Shown: positions 1-8,798, numbered from the stretch's first letter. The stretch is 25,895 nt of DNA from Methanosarcina sp. UBA293 (GCA_002499445.1 DALS01000055.1:4025-29919); one strand, 5' to 3'. Program-made: numbers and translations. The notes: generated by a model from the sequence alone, not told the origin.

Positions 1-21
1 GTTCGAATCCGGATCTTGGCT
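1..21 (+). tRNA. 3' end of a tRNA, truncated by the window edge
   Basis: The first bases read as a T-loop (GTTCGAATC) followed by the 3' half of the T-stem and the acceptor strand TCTTGGC, with T as likely discriminator base and no encoded CCA. The matching 5' acceptor strand would be GCCAAGA. The anticodon lies outside the window. A U73 discriminator is known for some archaeal tRNAs such as Cys and Thr, but the identity cannot be read here. Confidence 0.75.
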
Positions 22-470
22 TTTCTCAAAATCCTTTTTCTTTTAATTAACCATCCTCTGTAAATTGAAAACAACTATTTCTCAAACTCCTTATAAAAGA
101 TACTGGATTTTGCAAATAAGGGCAGGAAGGATAAAGGAAATTTCAGGACTTTTTTCGAGAAGCAGGATTGATGGGACCCCTGACAATACCGAGGCTCTTT
201 TTGAACTGCTGGATTTGGTAGAAAGCCTGCTTACCGCATGCTGTTGATCTACTGAATGACTGGAGACTATCAATTTCCTGCTTGTAAAAATTAGGACAAA
301 ATATCTGCTGGCCAATTTCTTGCAGGTATAAAATCTGCGCCCTTGAATGTGTCCAAGATCCTTCTTTAATAGGGGAAGTCTTAAGCCCCAAAATTTCCAA
401 ATTTAATTTCAAAATCGAAATTCTGAGGCTCTATTGTAGCTGAAAGAAACCTTCAGCGCGATACGAGATT
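22..470. other. Intergenic region without a supported gene
   Basis: The stretch between the tRNA and the fae-hps promoter holds only short overlapping open frames on both strands (for example 65-247 + and 143-412 -). None has a Shine-Dalgarno, a recognisable domain or a clear start, and they conflict with each other. I see no RNA gene or element here. Confidence 0.5.
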
Positions 471-480
471 ATTTATATAA
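471..480 (+). promoter_or_regulatory. TATA box, probable fae-hps promoter
   Basis: ATTTATATAA fits the archaeal TATA consensus. Transcription would begin about 25 nt downstream, giving a leader of roughly 135 nt before the ATG at 641. Weaker AT-rich boxes nearer the gene (around 538-546) are alternatives. Confidence 0.5.
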
Positions 481-542
481 AGCTGCCATTTAGCAGGCAA
501 AAGGGTTATCCCCTATCCTCGGCTTGATGGTAAATCTGTTTA

Positions 543-578
543 AATTATGGACTGTCAAAAAATTATGGGCCATCAAAA
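543..578. repeat. 18-nt tandem duplication in the fae-hps leader
   Basis: Two abutting 18-nt copies (543-560 and 561-578), both beginning AATTATGG and ending TCAAAA, differ at three positions. They lie between the proposed TATA box and the start codon. Confidence 0.7.
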
Positions 579-640
579 CGATTATCACTTATCTATACGT
601 TTATCTCGGACATAACACTTATCAAATTATGAGGTCAAAT

Positions 641-1819
641 ATGTTTCAAATAGGAGAAGCATTGATGGGGCAGGGCGCAGAACTTGCCCATGTTGATTTG
701 ATGATAGGAGACAAGGGAGGACCTGTAGGACAGGCTTTTGCAAATGGTCTTACCCAGCTTTCAGCCGGCCACACTCCGCTCCTGTCCGTTATCAGGCCTA
801 ACCTGCCTCCCAAACCTTCAACCCTTATTATCCCAAAGGTTACGGTAAAGAATATGGAGCAGGCATCAAAAATTTTTGGACCTGCCCAGACAGCGGTTGC
901 AAAAGCAGTAGCAGACTCAGTCGAAGAAGGTGTGATCTCGAAGGACCAGGTTGAAGACCTTGTCATTGTAGCCAGTGTCTTTATCCACCCTGATGCCCAG
1001 GATTACAACAAAATCTACAGGTACAACTACGGAGCTACAAAGCTCGCACTCAAGCGCGCTCTCGACAATTTCCCGGACATTAATACAGTTCTTGAGGAAA
1101 GCAACAAATCTACCCATGCAATTATGGGATTCAAGGTTACAAGACTGTGGAATCCACCTTACCTTCAGATTGCTTTTGACAATCCTAACCTCGAATTTGT
1201 GCTCTCTGCCATTTCACAGATTCCTAAGAGCGATCATGTCATAATCGAAGCAGGCACCCCTCTTATCAAACGCTATGGGGTGGATGTCATTTCGAAGATC
1301 AGAGATGTAAGGGCTGATGCCTTTATCGTAGCTGACCTAAAAACCCTCGACACAGGAAACCTTGAAGCAAGAATGGTTGCCGATGCTGCAGGAGATGCCA
1401 TTGTTGTCTCTGCGCTTGCCCCGATCAGCACTATTGACAAGCTCATTGAGGAAGCCCATAAGACAGGTATCTATGCAGTCATGGACACGCTTAACCAGCA
1501 AGACCCGATCTCTGTTTTAAAGCAGCTTAAGGTCATGCCTGATATCATTGAACTCCACCGTGGAATCGATATTGAGGGTACCGAACACGCCTGGGGTAAT
1601 ATCGAAGAGATCAAGAAAGTCGCTCCAAAAGCTCTGGTTGCTGTTGCAGGTGGGGTTCGTCTTGACAAGGTGCCTGTGGCCCTGAACCAGGGCGCTGACA
1701 TTCTTGTGGTGGGACGTGCGATCACCAACGCAAAAGATGTCAGGGAAGCTGCCGAGCAGTTTATCAACAGCCTTAACAAACCAGAAATTGACCAGTTCAG
1801 GATCATGACAGACTTCTGA
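641..1819 (+). CDS. fae-hps: Bifunctional formaldehyde-activating enzyme / 3-hexulose-6-phosphate synthase
   Basis: This is a cytosolic fusion enzyme of 392 residues. Residues 1 to about 160 are the Fae domain, which couples formaldehyde to tetrahydromethanopterin. It shows the AHVDLMIGDKGGPVGQAF block with the catalytic His at residue 17. From about residue 165 the protein is a hexulose-phosphate synthase of the OMP decarboxylase barrel type, with FIVADLKTLD carrying the Asp-Lys-Asp catalytic set and AVAGGVRLD near the phosphate site. In methanogens lacking an oxidative pentose pathway the Hps half is thought to run backwards, making ribulose 5-phosphate and formaldehyde, which Fae then captures. 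The open frame extends upstream to 524, but ATG 641 is preceded by GAGGT (631-635), matches the conserved N-terminus and gives the usual length. tpiA follows on the same strand after 153 bp. Confidence 0.97.
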   Translation: MFQIGEALMGQGAELAHVDLMIGDKGGPVGQAFANGLTQLSAGHTPLLSVIRPNLPPKPSTLIIPKVTVKNMEQASKIFGPAQTAVAKAVADSVEEGVISKDQVEDLVIVASVFIHPDAQDYNKIYRYNYGATKLALKRALDNFPDINTVLEESNKSTHAIMGFKVTRLWNPPYLQIAFDNPNLEFVLSAISQIPKSDHVIIEAGTPLIKRYGVDVISKIRDVRADAFIVADLKTLDTGNLEARMVADAAGDAIVVSALAPISTIDKLIEEAHKTGIYAVMDTLNQQDPISVLKQLKVMPDIIELHRGIDIEGTEHAWGNIEEIKKVAPKALVAVAGGVRLDKVPVALNQGADILVVGRAITNAKDVREAAEQFINSLNKPEIDQFRIMTDF

Positions 1820-1972
1820 GCAGGTTTAAAAGCTAAAGTTTAAGTATTCCCGAAAAAGTATTGCTAAAAAGTAACTATGCAGTACTTTTGGCAGAAATCT
1901 ATCAGAGAAAGCGTTGAAAAAGTTTTGAATTCGCGCTTTCCATTTCTTTTCATTTTTCAGGAGGGGATTATC

Positions 1973-2641
1973 TTGGGTTTACCATTTATTTTATTGAACT
2001 ATAAGACTTATTTACAGGGTACAGGCAAGGGGGCAGTGGAAATTGCGAAAGCCTGTAAAGCCGTGTCCGAGGAATCAGGGATCGAGATCGCAGTAGCTCC
2101 CCAGCTTCCGGATATTTACAGAGTAGCCTCGGAAGTTGAACTTCCGGTTTTTTCCCAGCATCTGGATGGGGTAGGAGCAGGAAGTTTTACAGGCCATATT
2201 TTCGGAAAAGCCATAAAAGAAGCAGGAGCTGTAGGAACTCTGATTAACCACTCTGAAAGGCGTCTAACCCTTGCGGAGATCGAAGCGTCGCTTCAGGCTG
2301 CAAAGAAATTCGGACTCAGGACAGTTGTCTGTACTAACAATGTTCCGACAACTGCAGCAGCTGCAGCCCTTGGCCCGGATTATGTTGCAATTGAGCCCCC
2401 TGAACTCATAGGGAGCGGAATTCCTGTCTCAAAGGCTGACCCTGAAGTTGTTAGCGGTTCAGTCAAGGCAGTTGCAAAAATTGATTCCCGGGTAAAAGTA
2501 CTTTGCGGAGCCGGAATTTCGAAAGGTGAAGATCTCAGGGCAGCCCTTGACCTTGGCTCTCAAGGCGTGCTTCTGGCGTCTGGAATTGTGAAAGCTAAAG
2601 ATCCAAAAGCTGCACTGGAAGACCTTATCAGTCTGGTTTAA
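1973..2641 (+). CDS. tpiA: Triosephosphate isomerase (archaeal type), TTG start
   Basis: The enzyme interconverts dihydroxyacetone phosphate and glyceraldehyde 3-phosphate in gluconeogenesis and glycolysis. Starting at TTG 1973, behind GAGGGG at 1961-1966, it is 222 residues, the short archaeal length. Visible active-site elements are Asn9 and Lys11 in LNYKTY, His93 in NHSERR, Glu141 in AIEPPELIGSG, and the phosphate-binding GAGISKGED and LLASGI loops. The frame is open upstream to an ATG at 1877, but those 32 residues are not TIM-like and the Shine-Dalgarno points to the TTG. It lies downstream of fae-hps, so the two may be co-transcribed, and a hairpin follows directly. Confidence 0.95.
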   Translation: MGLPFILLNYKTYLQGTGKGAVEIAKACKAVSEESGIEIAVAPQLPDIYRVASEVELPVFSQHLDGVGAGSFTGHIFGKAIKEAGAVGTLINHSERRLTLAEIEASLQAAKKFGLRTVVCTNNVPTTAAAAALGPDYVAIEPPELIGSGIPVSKADPEVVSGSVKAVAKIDSRVKVLCGAGISKGEDLRAALDLGSQGVLLASGIVKAKDPKAALEDLISLV

Positions 2642-2692
2642 AGTTTCAGAAGGAAACTTCATTCCCAAAACTTCAGTCACCTTTTCTTTTTT
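2641..2692 (+). terminator. Hairpin and T-rich tract after tpiA
   Basis: AAGTTTC (2641-2647) and GAAACTT (2653-2659) form a perfect 7-bp stem with a 5-nt loop, starting on the last base of the stop codon. A T-rich tract follows at 2682-2692. The HEAT-repeat gene converges from the other side, so a terminator is plausible. Confidence 0.5.
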
Positions 2693-2730
2693 CGTTTCCG
2701 ATCCCTAATTTTCCTGTGCAGCTTTTTTAA

Positions 2731-4272
2731 TTATTGATAAGCCAGAACTAGAGGCTTAATAGCTCTCTTATCTCCTATTTCAATAAGAGCTAAGGCAGTT
2801 TCATCCTTGAGCTTCTGGTTATCCGTTTTCAAATTCTCTATAAGCGGATCAACAGCCACTTCTCCCATATCTATAAGGGCCCCTCTCGCATTAGCTCCAA
2901 ACTCTCGATCTCCCAAGTTTTCTACAAGCCTTCCTATAGCTTCCTGGTCTTTAGTTCTTGCGAGGGCAAGAAAAACTTCATTTCTAGTGCTCTCATGCAT
3001 AGTTTTGTCATCAAGCACCTTTTTGAGGGCCTCTACAGCTCTGGGATCTTCTATATTTCCCAGGGCTGAAGCTGCAGCTGTCCTGACTTCAAGCGCCTCT
3101 TCTTTATCGTTCAGTATGCCGATTAAAATCTCCGTAGCATCAGGACTTCTTATTTCTCCAAGGGCGAGGACAGCACTTTTTCGGACATCGGGGTTTGCAT
3201 TTAGGGAATTCTTTTTTTGGCCTTCAGAGTCCTTTCCAGTTTCCAGGGTTTCTATCAGGGGATTTACTGCAGTCTCATTTCCCATTCTTCCGAGTGAGAG
3301 GGCTGCACTGCTTTTTACCCTGATTTTCTGATCTCTCAGTCTCTCGATAAGATAGGGCACTGAGCTTTCTTCTCCTATCTTCCCAAGGGCAATTGCAGAA
3401 CTGCTTTTAACATATTCGCTATTACTATCTTTCAATTCTTTCATCAGAGGCTCTACTGCCCTCTCATCCCCAATGTCTCCAAGTGCAAGGGCTGCACTGG
3501 CTTTCGCCATAGTATAATCCCTTATCAGAATCTCAAGTATGGGATCTACTGCGGTTTTTTCTTTCATTTCTCCAAGAGCCATTATAGCCGCAACTCTTGT
3601 ACTTCCCTTCCCACTTTTAAGTGCTTTAAAGAGTTTTTCGGTTTCGCTTCCTGGTTCTTCAGGTCCGAGATCTGAAAGTGCAATCGAAGCATAGGCACTC
3701 GAGTTCTGTATTTCTGCGTTAAGGGCTTCTTCCAGAGCACTTGCTCCTCCTCTGTAATCCATATTAATGGAATTTGCAATGTATTTTCTCATGGCTTTAT
3801 CTTTTGCTTCTATAGCCCTCAGGGTACCCTCCGAGATCCCTTGTTTCCATTCATCGGCTGTATTCTCCTTTACAGCCTTATTCGAAGCTTCGATTTTCTC
3901 AAAATTCTCGGAAAGGATGTTTTCTGCTCTATCATCTCCAGTTTTAAGAAGCGCAAGGAGCATGTAACTGTTTACTTTTTCCGAATTTGAAGGGTTTAAT
4001 TCGATTTTTTCAACAAGATTATTTGCTGCAAGCTCTCCAAGCTTCCCAAGTTTGTCAGCGGCGCCCAATCTTGTTTCATGGTTGCCCGCTTCCAGCCTAT
4101 TTGTGATATTTATTACAAGATCTTCGCCTGTAACCCCAGCTCCGATTTGCGTGTATGCTTCGTTTCCCCTAAATTCCATGAGCCTATCACTATTTATAAG
4201 AAGTGAGAAAAATATAGAAAGAGTGATAAGGACAAATAAAAGAGAGACTCTCCATTTAACTTTGGACATCAT
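2731..4272 (-). CDS. Membrane-anchored HEAT-repeat protein
   Basis: The 513-residue protein has a hydrophobic segment at about residues 8-26 after a short basic N-terminus, so it is a signal-anchored or exported protein. The rest is a solenoid of PBS-lyase-type HEAT repeats of about 30 residues, clearest from about residue 220 on, with the recurring pattern ALGxIGDERAVEPLMKxL. HEAT solenoids bind other proteins; some relatives act on phycobilin lyation, but nothing here points to an enzyme. A partner cannot be named. No strong Shine-Dalgarno precedes the two adjacent ATG codons (4272 and 4269). A TATA-like CTATAAAC lies about 20 nt upstream, so the message may be nearly leaderless. It lies 102 bp downstream of tyrA on the same strand, but this promoter suggests separate control. 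Confidence 0.85.
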   Translation of the reverse strand: MMSKVKWRVSLLFVLITLSIFFSLLINSDRLMEFRGNEAYTQIGAGVTGEDLVINITNRLEAGNHETRLGAADKLGKLGELAANNLVEKIELNPSNSEKVNSYMLLALLKTGDDRAENILSENFEKIEASNKAVKENTADEWKQGISEGTLRAIEAKDKAMRKYIANSINMDYRGGASALEEALNAEIQNSSAYASIALSDLGPEEPGSETEKLFKALKSGKGSTRVAAIMALGEMKEKTAVDPILEILIRDYTMAKASAALALGDIGDERAVEPLMKELKDSNSEYVKSSSAIALGKIGEESSVPYLIERLRDQKIRVKSSAALSLGRMGNETAVNPLIETLETGKDSEGQKKNSLNANPDVRKSAVLALGEIRSPDATEILIGILNDKEEALEVRTAAASALGNIEDPRAVEALKKVLDDKTMHESTRNEVFLALARTKDQEAIGRLVENLGDREFGANARGALIDMGEVAVDPLIENLKTDNQKLKDETALALIEIGDKRAIKPLVLAYQ

Positions 4273-4374
4273 ATCATAATTTTTTTTATTGTTTATAGTG
4301 TTTTCTCTCCGTGTTAATACAGACTTTTCAGAATGCCTACTTCTCAGAATATGGACTTCTCTGGAAAAAAGTTT

Positions 4375-5838
4375 TTATCTTTTCGGCCTCAGATTTTTCT
4401 CTCTTATCCTGCATCCGAGACCACAAAGAAGGGCTATGATATTGGTTTCAACAGAATCGGCGTTGCAATCCCCGAAAACCTTTATCCTGTATGTGACAGC
4501 CAGCCTTTCAACTTCATTTTTTTCTTTTTTGATTTCTCCCCTATTAGATTCCTTACAGTCTCCCTTATTAAATTTCTTACAGTCTTTCTGATTAAGTCCT
4601 TTATAGATGTCACTTATTTCGCAGGTTATAAGCTGTTTGTTAGTGCCTATAACGTTTAGGATAACTTCAGGGTCAGCTCCTTCAGGAATAAGGACTGAAA
4701 TATCCCTAGTAGAGTGTTCGAGATTTTCTTTTCTCCATTCCTGCAATTCGGATTCCGAAAGCAGGCGAAGATTTTCAAGCTTAAGTTTTACGAATTTATT
4801 TTTTATATGAGGAGAAGTGCCTTTTGAGATCAGTTTTGCAAGAATAATTTCATCAGGCCCTACCTTTTCCAGAGTGCCTACATGGGTTTTTCCGGAATAA
4901 AAGTGAGTAAACCCACAGACTTTTCCAATGGAGCTAAGGATGGTCTCATATTCGGCTATTCTGGAATTGATTAGTTTGTCGGATTTACGCAGGGCATGAG
5001 CCGTATCTCCGTACTGTAGAGCAGCAGCTTTCATTTTTTTCACAAAGCCTTCCTTGTCATGGGCTCGCACAAGCCTTGAAAGCTCTTCACATTCCTTGAT
5101 AAATGCATCATGCACTTCCAGAACTCCGGGATTTTCCATCTGGATAAGGGCATACAGATAGGGGTTCTGGCCAAGAATCCTGCCTACGAAGTCCAGCATT
5201 ATGTCATAGACCGGGCTTACAAATTTTCTGGATCTTTTTACGTCGAAATTTAACCTGTCAATGGTTGTTCCTATAGTAATATAGGCAAAATGAGTAAGCC
5301 CCTGCACAACCGAAACAAGCCTGTCATGTTCGGCTGCAGTAGTAATTTCAACATGCGCCCCACCTTCCTCAAAAAGCTCTCTTATTATTGGGAACCACTT
5401 TTCCGAACGCCCCTTTACGGGAACGAGAATGACAGTCTGACCTTGAATAGTGGGAATTGTCGGGCCGAACATTGGATGGGTGCCCAGAATTTCCACATCG
5501 GAAGGGGCGAATTTTCTCATGACTTCTAAAGGCTTCACCTTAATAGAAGTGAAGTCCATAAGAAGGCTTCCAGCTTTCATTTTAGGGGCAAATTCCTTAA
5601 TGGTCTCTTCCGTTACATTGATTGGCACCGAAACTATTACTATGTCACTTATTGGAACAGCTTCTTCGAGGTCCGAGGCAAAAGGAACTTCCAATTTTCT
5701 TGCAATTTCCGTTTTTCCCCCTTTTCCCCAGATTGTAACTTCGTAATCTCTCTCTTTGAAAAAACGGGTAAACCACTGTCCCATTTCTCCGGTTCCACCA
5801 AGGATAAGAACTTTTGTTTTTTCAGAATTTTGATTCAT
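4375..5838 (-). CDS. tyrA: Prephenate dehydrogenase with C-terminal extension
   Basis: The enzyme oxidatively decarboxylates prephenate to 4-hydroxyphenylpyruvate in tyrosine synthesis. From ATG 5838 it has 487 residues. An N-terminal Rossmann domain shows VLILGGTGEMG (residues 10-20), and GTHPMFGPT (119-127) carries the conserved catalytic His121. The dehydrogenase part runs to about residue 300. Residues 315 to 487 are an extra domain that looks like a split ACT-like or ferredoxin-like fold (379-413 and 445-478), probably regulatory, which is inference. Its two halves are separated by a charged linker containing an 8-residue tandem repeat (DCKKFNKG, DCKESNRG). The frame is open to a TTG at 5874, but CTCCT on the + strand at 5850-5854 (AGGAG on the coding strand) favours 5838. 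It is the last aromatic gene of the block, 61 bp after aroE. Confidence 0.93.
   Translation of the reverse strand: MNQNSEKTKVLILGGTGEMGQWFTRFFKERDYEVTIWGKGGKTEIARKLEVPFASDLEEAVPISDIVIVSVPINVTEETIKEFAPKMKAGSLLMDFTSIKVKPLEVMRKFAPSDVEILGTHPMFGPTIPTIQGQTVILVPVKGRSEKWFPIIRELFEEGGAHVEITTAAEHDRLVSVVQGLTHFAYITIGTTIDRLNFDVKRSRKFVSPVYDIMLDFVGRILGQNPYLYALIQMENPGVLEVHDAFIKECEELSRLVRAHDKEGFVKKMKAAALQYGDTAHALRKSDKLINSRIAEYETILSSIGKVCGFTHFYSGKTHVGTLEKVGPDEIILAKLISKGTSPHIKNKFVKLKLENLRLLSESELQEWRKENLEHSTRDISVLIPEGADPEVILNVIGTNKQLITCEISDIYKGLNQKDCKKFNKGDCKESNRGEIKKEKNEVERLAVTYRIKVFGDCNADSVETNIIALLCGLGCRIREKNLRPKR
4537..4584. repeat. 24-nt in-frame tandem duplication inside tyrA
   Basis: Two abutting 24-nt units (4537-4560 and 4561-4584), both ending CTTACAGTC on the + strand, differ at three positions. 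They encode DCKESNRG and DCKKFNKG in the linker of the TyrA C-terminal extension. Confidence 0.85.
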
Positions 5839-5853
5839 AATAGTCTGGCTCCT

Positions 5854-5905
5854 AGGTTCCAGATCAATATTCAAGCGCGCAAAGGTTCTATATCAACATT
5901 CAAGC
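5854..5905. repeat. Direct repeat spanning the aroE stop codon
   Basis: Two 23-nt copies (5854-5876 and 5883-5905, period 29) share AGGTTC and TATC/GATCAA blocks and both end ATTCAAGC, differing at four positions. The aroE-side copy contains the aroE stop codon (5900-5902), and the tyrA-side copy lies just before the tyrA Shine-Dalgarno. Confidence 0.8.
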
Positions 5906-6742
5906 CTGTAAAGCCTCCAGAACGGTTTTTTTCATAAGTTCGACTGGAGGTTCGATTCCTGTCCAGAGCCTGAAAGCCTCAGCTCCCTGATAGACAAGCA
6001 TTGAAACTCCACTCACGGGTTTTGCACCTGAGGCTTTTGCTTCTTTTAAGAGCCTGGTTTCTAGGGGGTTATAAACAATATCAAAAACAGTAAGGCCAGA
6101 ATGGAGCTCTTCTGCTGTTGCAATAGTAGTGTCTGCATTTGGATGCATTCCAAGAGTCGTGGTGTTGATCAGGACATCAGCATCCTGCAACAGAGTTTTT
6201 AATCCTGAGAGTCCTCTTCCCTCTACTTTTCCGGGAAGGGCTGTGGCTGAGATATCTTGTGCAAGCTCAATTGCCCTTCCTTCGGTCCGGTTTATTACTA
6301 TGATTTCAGCGCCATCAGCCGCAAGCTGAAACGCAATAGCTCTTGCTGCTCCGCCTGCCCCTGCAACAACGATTTTAGACCCCCTTATTTCCACTGCAGC
6401 TTCTCGAAGCGCCTGTTTTGCTCCTAATCCATCGGTATTGTATCCTTTTATTTCTCTGGTTTCCCCGAAGACGATAGTGTTTACAGCCCCTATCCTTTCA
6501 GCCAGTGGATCAAGTTTTATGCAATCAAGTTTCAAAGCCACCTCTTTTAAAGGCACTGTCAGGTTCAGCCCTCCAAAGCCCATAGCCTCAGCTCCGAGAA
6601 TTGCTTTTTCCAGCTTATCGGGTCTGACCTTGAAAGCGTGATAGATGCAGTCCATTCCAATGGCTGAAAAAGCCGAATTATGCATTATAGGAGAAAGAGA
6701 GTGGGCTATAGGGTCTCCAAATACACCAAAAATTTGTTTCAT
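5900..6742 (-). CDS. aroE: Shikimate dehydrogenase
   Basis: The enzyme reduces 3-dehydroshikimate to shikimate with NADPH. The 280-residue protein has normal family length. SLSP (15-18) holds the substrate-binding serines, NLTVPLKE (60-67) holds the catalytic Lys66, and GAVNT and YNTDG (101-105) supply the catalytic Asp104. A glycine-rich VAGAGGAARAIAF begins the NADP-binding domain, and NRTEGR after the second strand is the usual NADP-phosphate determinant. The ATG overlaps the aroD stop by 4 bp (6739-6742), so the two genes are translationally coupled. The C-terminus is intact. Confidence 0.97.
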   Translation of the reverse strand: MKQIFGVFGDPIAHSLSPIMHNSAFSAIGMDCIYHAFKVRPDKLEKAILGAEAMGFGGLNLTVPLKEVALKLDCIKLDPLAERIGAVNTIVFGETREIKGYNTDGLGAKQALREAAVEIRGSKIVVAGAGGAARAIAFQLAADGAEIIVINRTEGRAIELAQDISATALPGKVEGRGLSGLKTLLQDADVLINTTTLGMHPNADTTIATAEELHSGLTVFDIVYNPLETRLLKEAKASGAKPVSGVSMLVYQGAEAFRLWTGIEPPVELMKKTVLEALQA

Positions 6743-7467
6743 TCAAGCAGCTCCATTATCTTTTTTACTTCATCCACCTGAAATTGTCCGGGAGCCGCAG
6801 GAACTGTACCTTCGACAGAGGCATATGTCAGAACCGAACCGTAAAAAGGAGCAATTACCCTTGTATGTTTCCCGAGCTTACCCATAGCAATCGCACACAC
6901 AGTGCCGCCAGCCTCCCTGGCATCCAGTGTAGCTCTTAACAGGTTAAGTACATCTTTCATCGAGTGCGGCATAACAGCAAGTTTCACGATATCTGCACCT
7001 GCTAGAAATGCTTCTTCAAAAGTAATTTTCATTTCCTGAAATGCCGGAGTTTTTAAGAAATCATGGGAGGAAATAATTACGGTTTTTCCGCAGGTTTTTG
7101 CCGCTTTTATTATCTGGTCTCTTGCTTCTCTTCCGGCAGAGAGCTCGATGTCTACCGCATCTGGCCCGGCTTCCAGGGAAAGAAGATTTGTAAGAAGCCC
7201 AATTCTCTCGGCTTCTTTTCCTTCCCATTTTCCTCCTTCCGTATTGGAGCGGTTTGTAAGAATTACCGGAAGCTTGGTCTCGGATTTTATTTTTCTGATT
7301 GTTTCTGCAGCTATCTCCAAGTCCTTTATTCCAAGCAAATCCAGTCGGATTTCGAGAAGATCAGCTCCCATTTCGGCGGCCTTTTTTGAAGTTTCAAGGG
7401 GATTCTCAAGGATTACTGCGACAACTGCGGCTTTTTTCTCAAGGTCAAGCGGGCCAATATGAATCAT
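6739..7467 (-). CDS. aroD: 3-dehydroquinate dehydratase, type I
   Basis: The enzyme dehydrates 3-dehydroquinate to 3-dehydroshikimate through a Schiff base. The 242-residue barrel shows EIRLD (39-43), ISSHDF with general base His135, VKLAVMP with Schiff-base Lys162, and the substrate-binding Arg203 and Gln228 in TRVIAPFYG and PGQFQ. The start at 7467 has a good Shine-Dalgarno (ACCTCC on the + strand at 7479-7484). Upstream lies a 44-nt duplicated spacer after the DHQ synthase gene, and downstream aroE overlaps by 4 bp. Confidence 0.97.
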   Translation of the reverse strand: MIHIGPLDLEKKAAVVAVILENPLETSKKAAEMGADLLEIRLDLLGIKDLEIAAETIRKIKSETKLPVILTNRSNTEGGKWEGKEAERIGLLTNLLSLEAGPDAVDIELSAGREARDQIIKAAKTCGKTVIISSHDFLKTPAFQEMKITFEEAFLAGADIVKLAVMPHSMKDVLNLLRATLDAREAGGTVCAIAMGKLGKHTRVIAPFYGSVLTYASVEGTVPAAPGQFQVDEVKKIMELLE

Positions 7468-7504
7468 TGCTTGCTCGGACCTCCTTTTCTATGAATAATT
7501 GCTT

Positions 7505-7594
7505 CCTTTTGACAGATCTTTTCTCTATCTTTGGTAGCTCACTTCTCTATTTTTGACCGATTACTTTTCTGTCTTTGGTAGCTTACTTCTCTAT
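7505..7594. repeat. 44-nt tandem duplication covering the DHQ synthase 3' end
   Basis: Positions 7551-7594 and 7505-7550 are diverged copies of one unit. On the minus strand each begins ATAGAGAAGT, contains AGCTACCAAAGA and ends GTCAAAA. The first copy contains the last three codons and the TAA stop of the DHQ synthase gene; the second repeats the same codons ending in TGA. Confidence 0.85.
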
Positions 7595-8725
7595 AATCGT
7601 CTCTTCGATCTTTTTCCCGAAATGCCTGGCTCCCTCTTCTAGGCTGACTAGGACCTCATCGCCTTTCTTGAGTTTGGCAACTGAGATGGGATTCCCGTCT
7701 TTTCCGACCAGCTTGATTGTTTCGGCATTTTGCAGGATAGCGCTCAGAGTCCTGTCTCCTGCTTTTGCTTCAATAAGCATAAGAGGACGGCTTTCGATCT
7801 TGACTCTGCCTACAATACCTTCTCTCTGTTTCCCTTTTGAATCTACAATGGTTACAGCATCTCCGGTCTGAAGCTCCGAGAGATAGCGGGTTCTATCGCC
7901 TATTTTGATATAAGAGTGAACTGCCCCTGCATTTACCCTGAATGGGCGGGCTGCCACATATGGACTATCATCGGATTCGGAGTTTACCAGGAACATCCCG
8001 CTTGCCTGAGAACCTATGAGCATGCCTTCTCCCTTCTGCATGAGGTTGCACGTATCCACACAGACTCGGTCTCCCATTCCAAGAGGGTCTACCCGGGTTA
8101 TAACTGCAGACTCAAGCTCGGTACTTTCGTTTTCCAGCTCCCTTGCAGCCAGGATAGTATCTTTTATATCCTGAGGGTCTCCACTGTCAAGAAGAACTCC
8201 ATCAGCTCCTATTTCAAGGGTCTGAAAAGCAAGCCTTGCTTCTTCGGCACTCTTTACTCCGAAAATAATTTTCACTTTATAACTCTGAAGTTCAGCTATC
8301 AGGTTTTCAAGAGGGATAACTTTCCAGTCCGTGCCCGTCACAATCAGGAAGTCACAGACCTTTCCCAATTCGGCTGCGAAATGCTCATAGCGTTTGTCCC
8401 TTATAACGACATATCCGCCAACAGCCACTCCTTTATCCCTTAGAAGAGTTGCCGCGTTTATATCAAGAGAACCCTGAGTTTCAAGAGGCAAGGGTTTTGC
8501 CCCATCGCCTTCTCCTCTTTTTCCAACGACAACGATCTCAGCCCCGGATTTATTGTCACGCCCAAAGGTTGCTACTGGAATATTTCCCAGCTCCCTGACT
8601 TTCTCGACATTTCCTGGGTTTACAAGTACGCAGTCTGCTCCTGATTCAAGGCCTGTTGTAATCCTTTCTTTCTGTTGTTCCCATCCACCTTCATCGGCTT
8701 TTATCCACACGCTTTTCTTTTTCAA
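7583..8725 (-). CDS. aroB': 3-dehydroquinate synthase II (archaeal)
   Basis: This enzyme oxidatively deaminates and cyclises 2-amino-3,7-dideoxy-D-threo-hept-6-ulosonate (ADH) to 3-dehydroquinate using NAD, replacing classical AroB in methanogens. Signature stretches are KSVWIKADEGGWE at the N-terminus, LVTGTDWKVIPLENLIA in the middle (seen here as LIVTGTDWKVIPLEN), and the block from RVDPLGMGDRVCVDT to GSQASGMF. No ATG is available at the start. The TTG at 8725 gives 380 residues, which I recall as the family length; a TTG at 8734 would add three. GGGG lies 9 nt before 8725. It lies between the ADH synthase gene and aroD, matching pathway order. Confidence 0.93.
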   Translation of the reverse strand: MKKKSVWIKADEGGWEQQKERITTGLESGADCVLVNPGNVEKVRELGNIPVATFGRDNKSGAEIVVVGKRGEGDGAKPLPLETQGSLDINAATLLRDKGVAVGGYVVIRDKRYEHFAAELGKVCDFLIVTGTDWKVIPLENLIAELQSYKVKIIFGVKSAEEARLAFQTLEIGADGVLLDSGDPQDIKDTILAARELENESTELESAVITRVDPLGMGDRVCVDTCNLMQKGEGMLIGSQASGMFLVNSESDDSPYVAARPFRVNAGAVHSYIKIGDRTRYLSELQTGDAVTIVDSKGKQREGIVGRVKIESRPLMLIEAKAGDRTLSAILQNAETIKLVGKDGNPISVAKLKKGDEVLVSLEEGARHFGKKIEETIIEK

Positions 8726-8798
8726 TGGCTTCAACCCCGGTAAACTTTCAGTTTTTTACTCAGGCCTTTTCCCTTTTCAACTTCTGTTTCAGGTTCTG

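Noticed and set aside
65..412. Short open frames on both strands near the left edge
   Set aside because: They overlap one another, lack Shine-Dalgarno sites and recognisable motifs, and fit a gene-free spacer.
524..640. N-terminal extension of fae-hps
   Set aside because: The extra 39 residues are not Fae-like; ATG 641 has GAGGT in front and yields the known 392-residue protein. The extension also covers an 18-nt tandem repeat.
1877..1972. ATG start for tpiA at 1877
   Set aside because: It would add 32 non-conserved residues. TTG 1973 has a better Shine-Dalgarno and gives the normal length of 222.
2807..3331. 174-codon open frame antisense to the HEAT-repeat gene
   Set aside because: It is a shadow of the repetitive HEAT coding sequence with a Ser/Ala-rich translation and no start signal.
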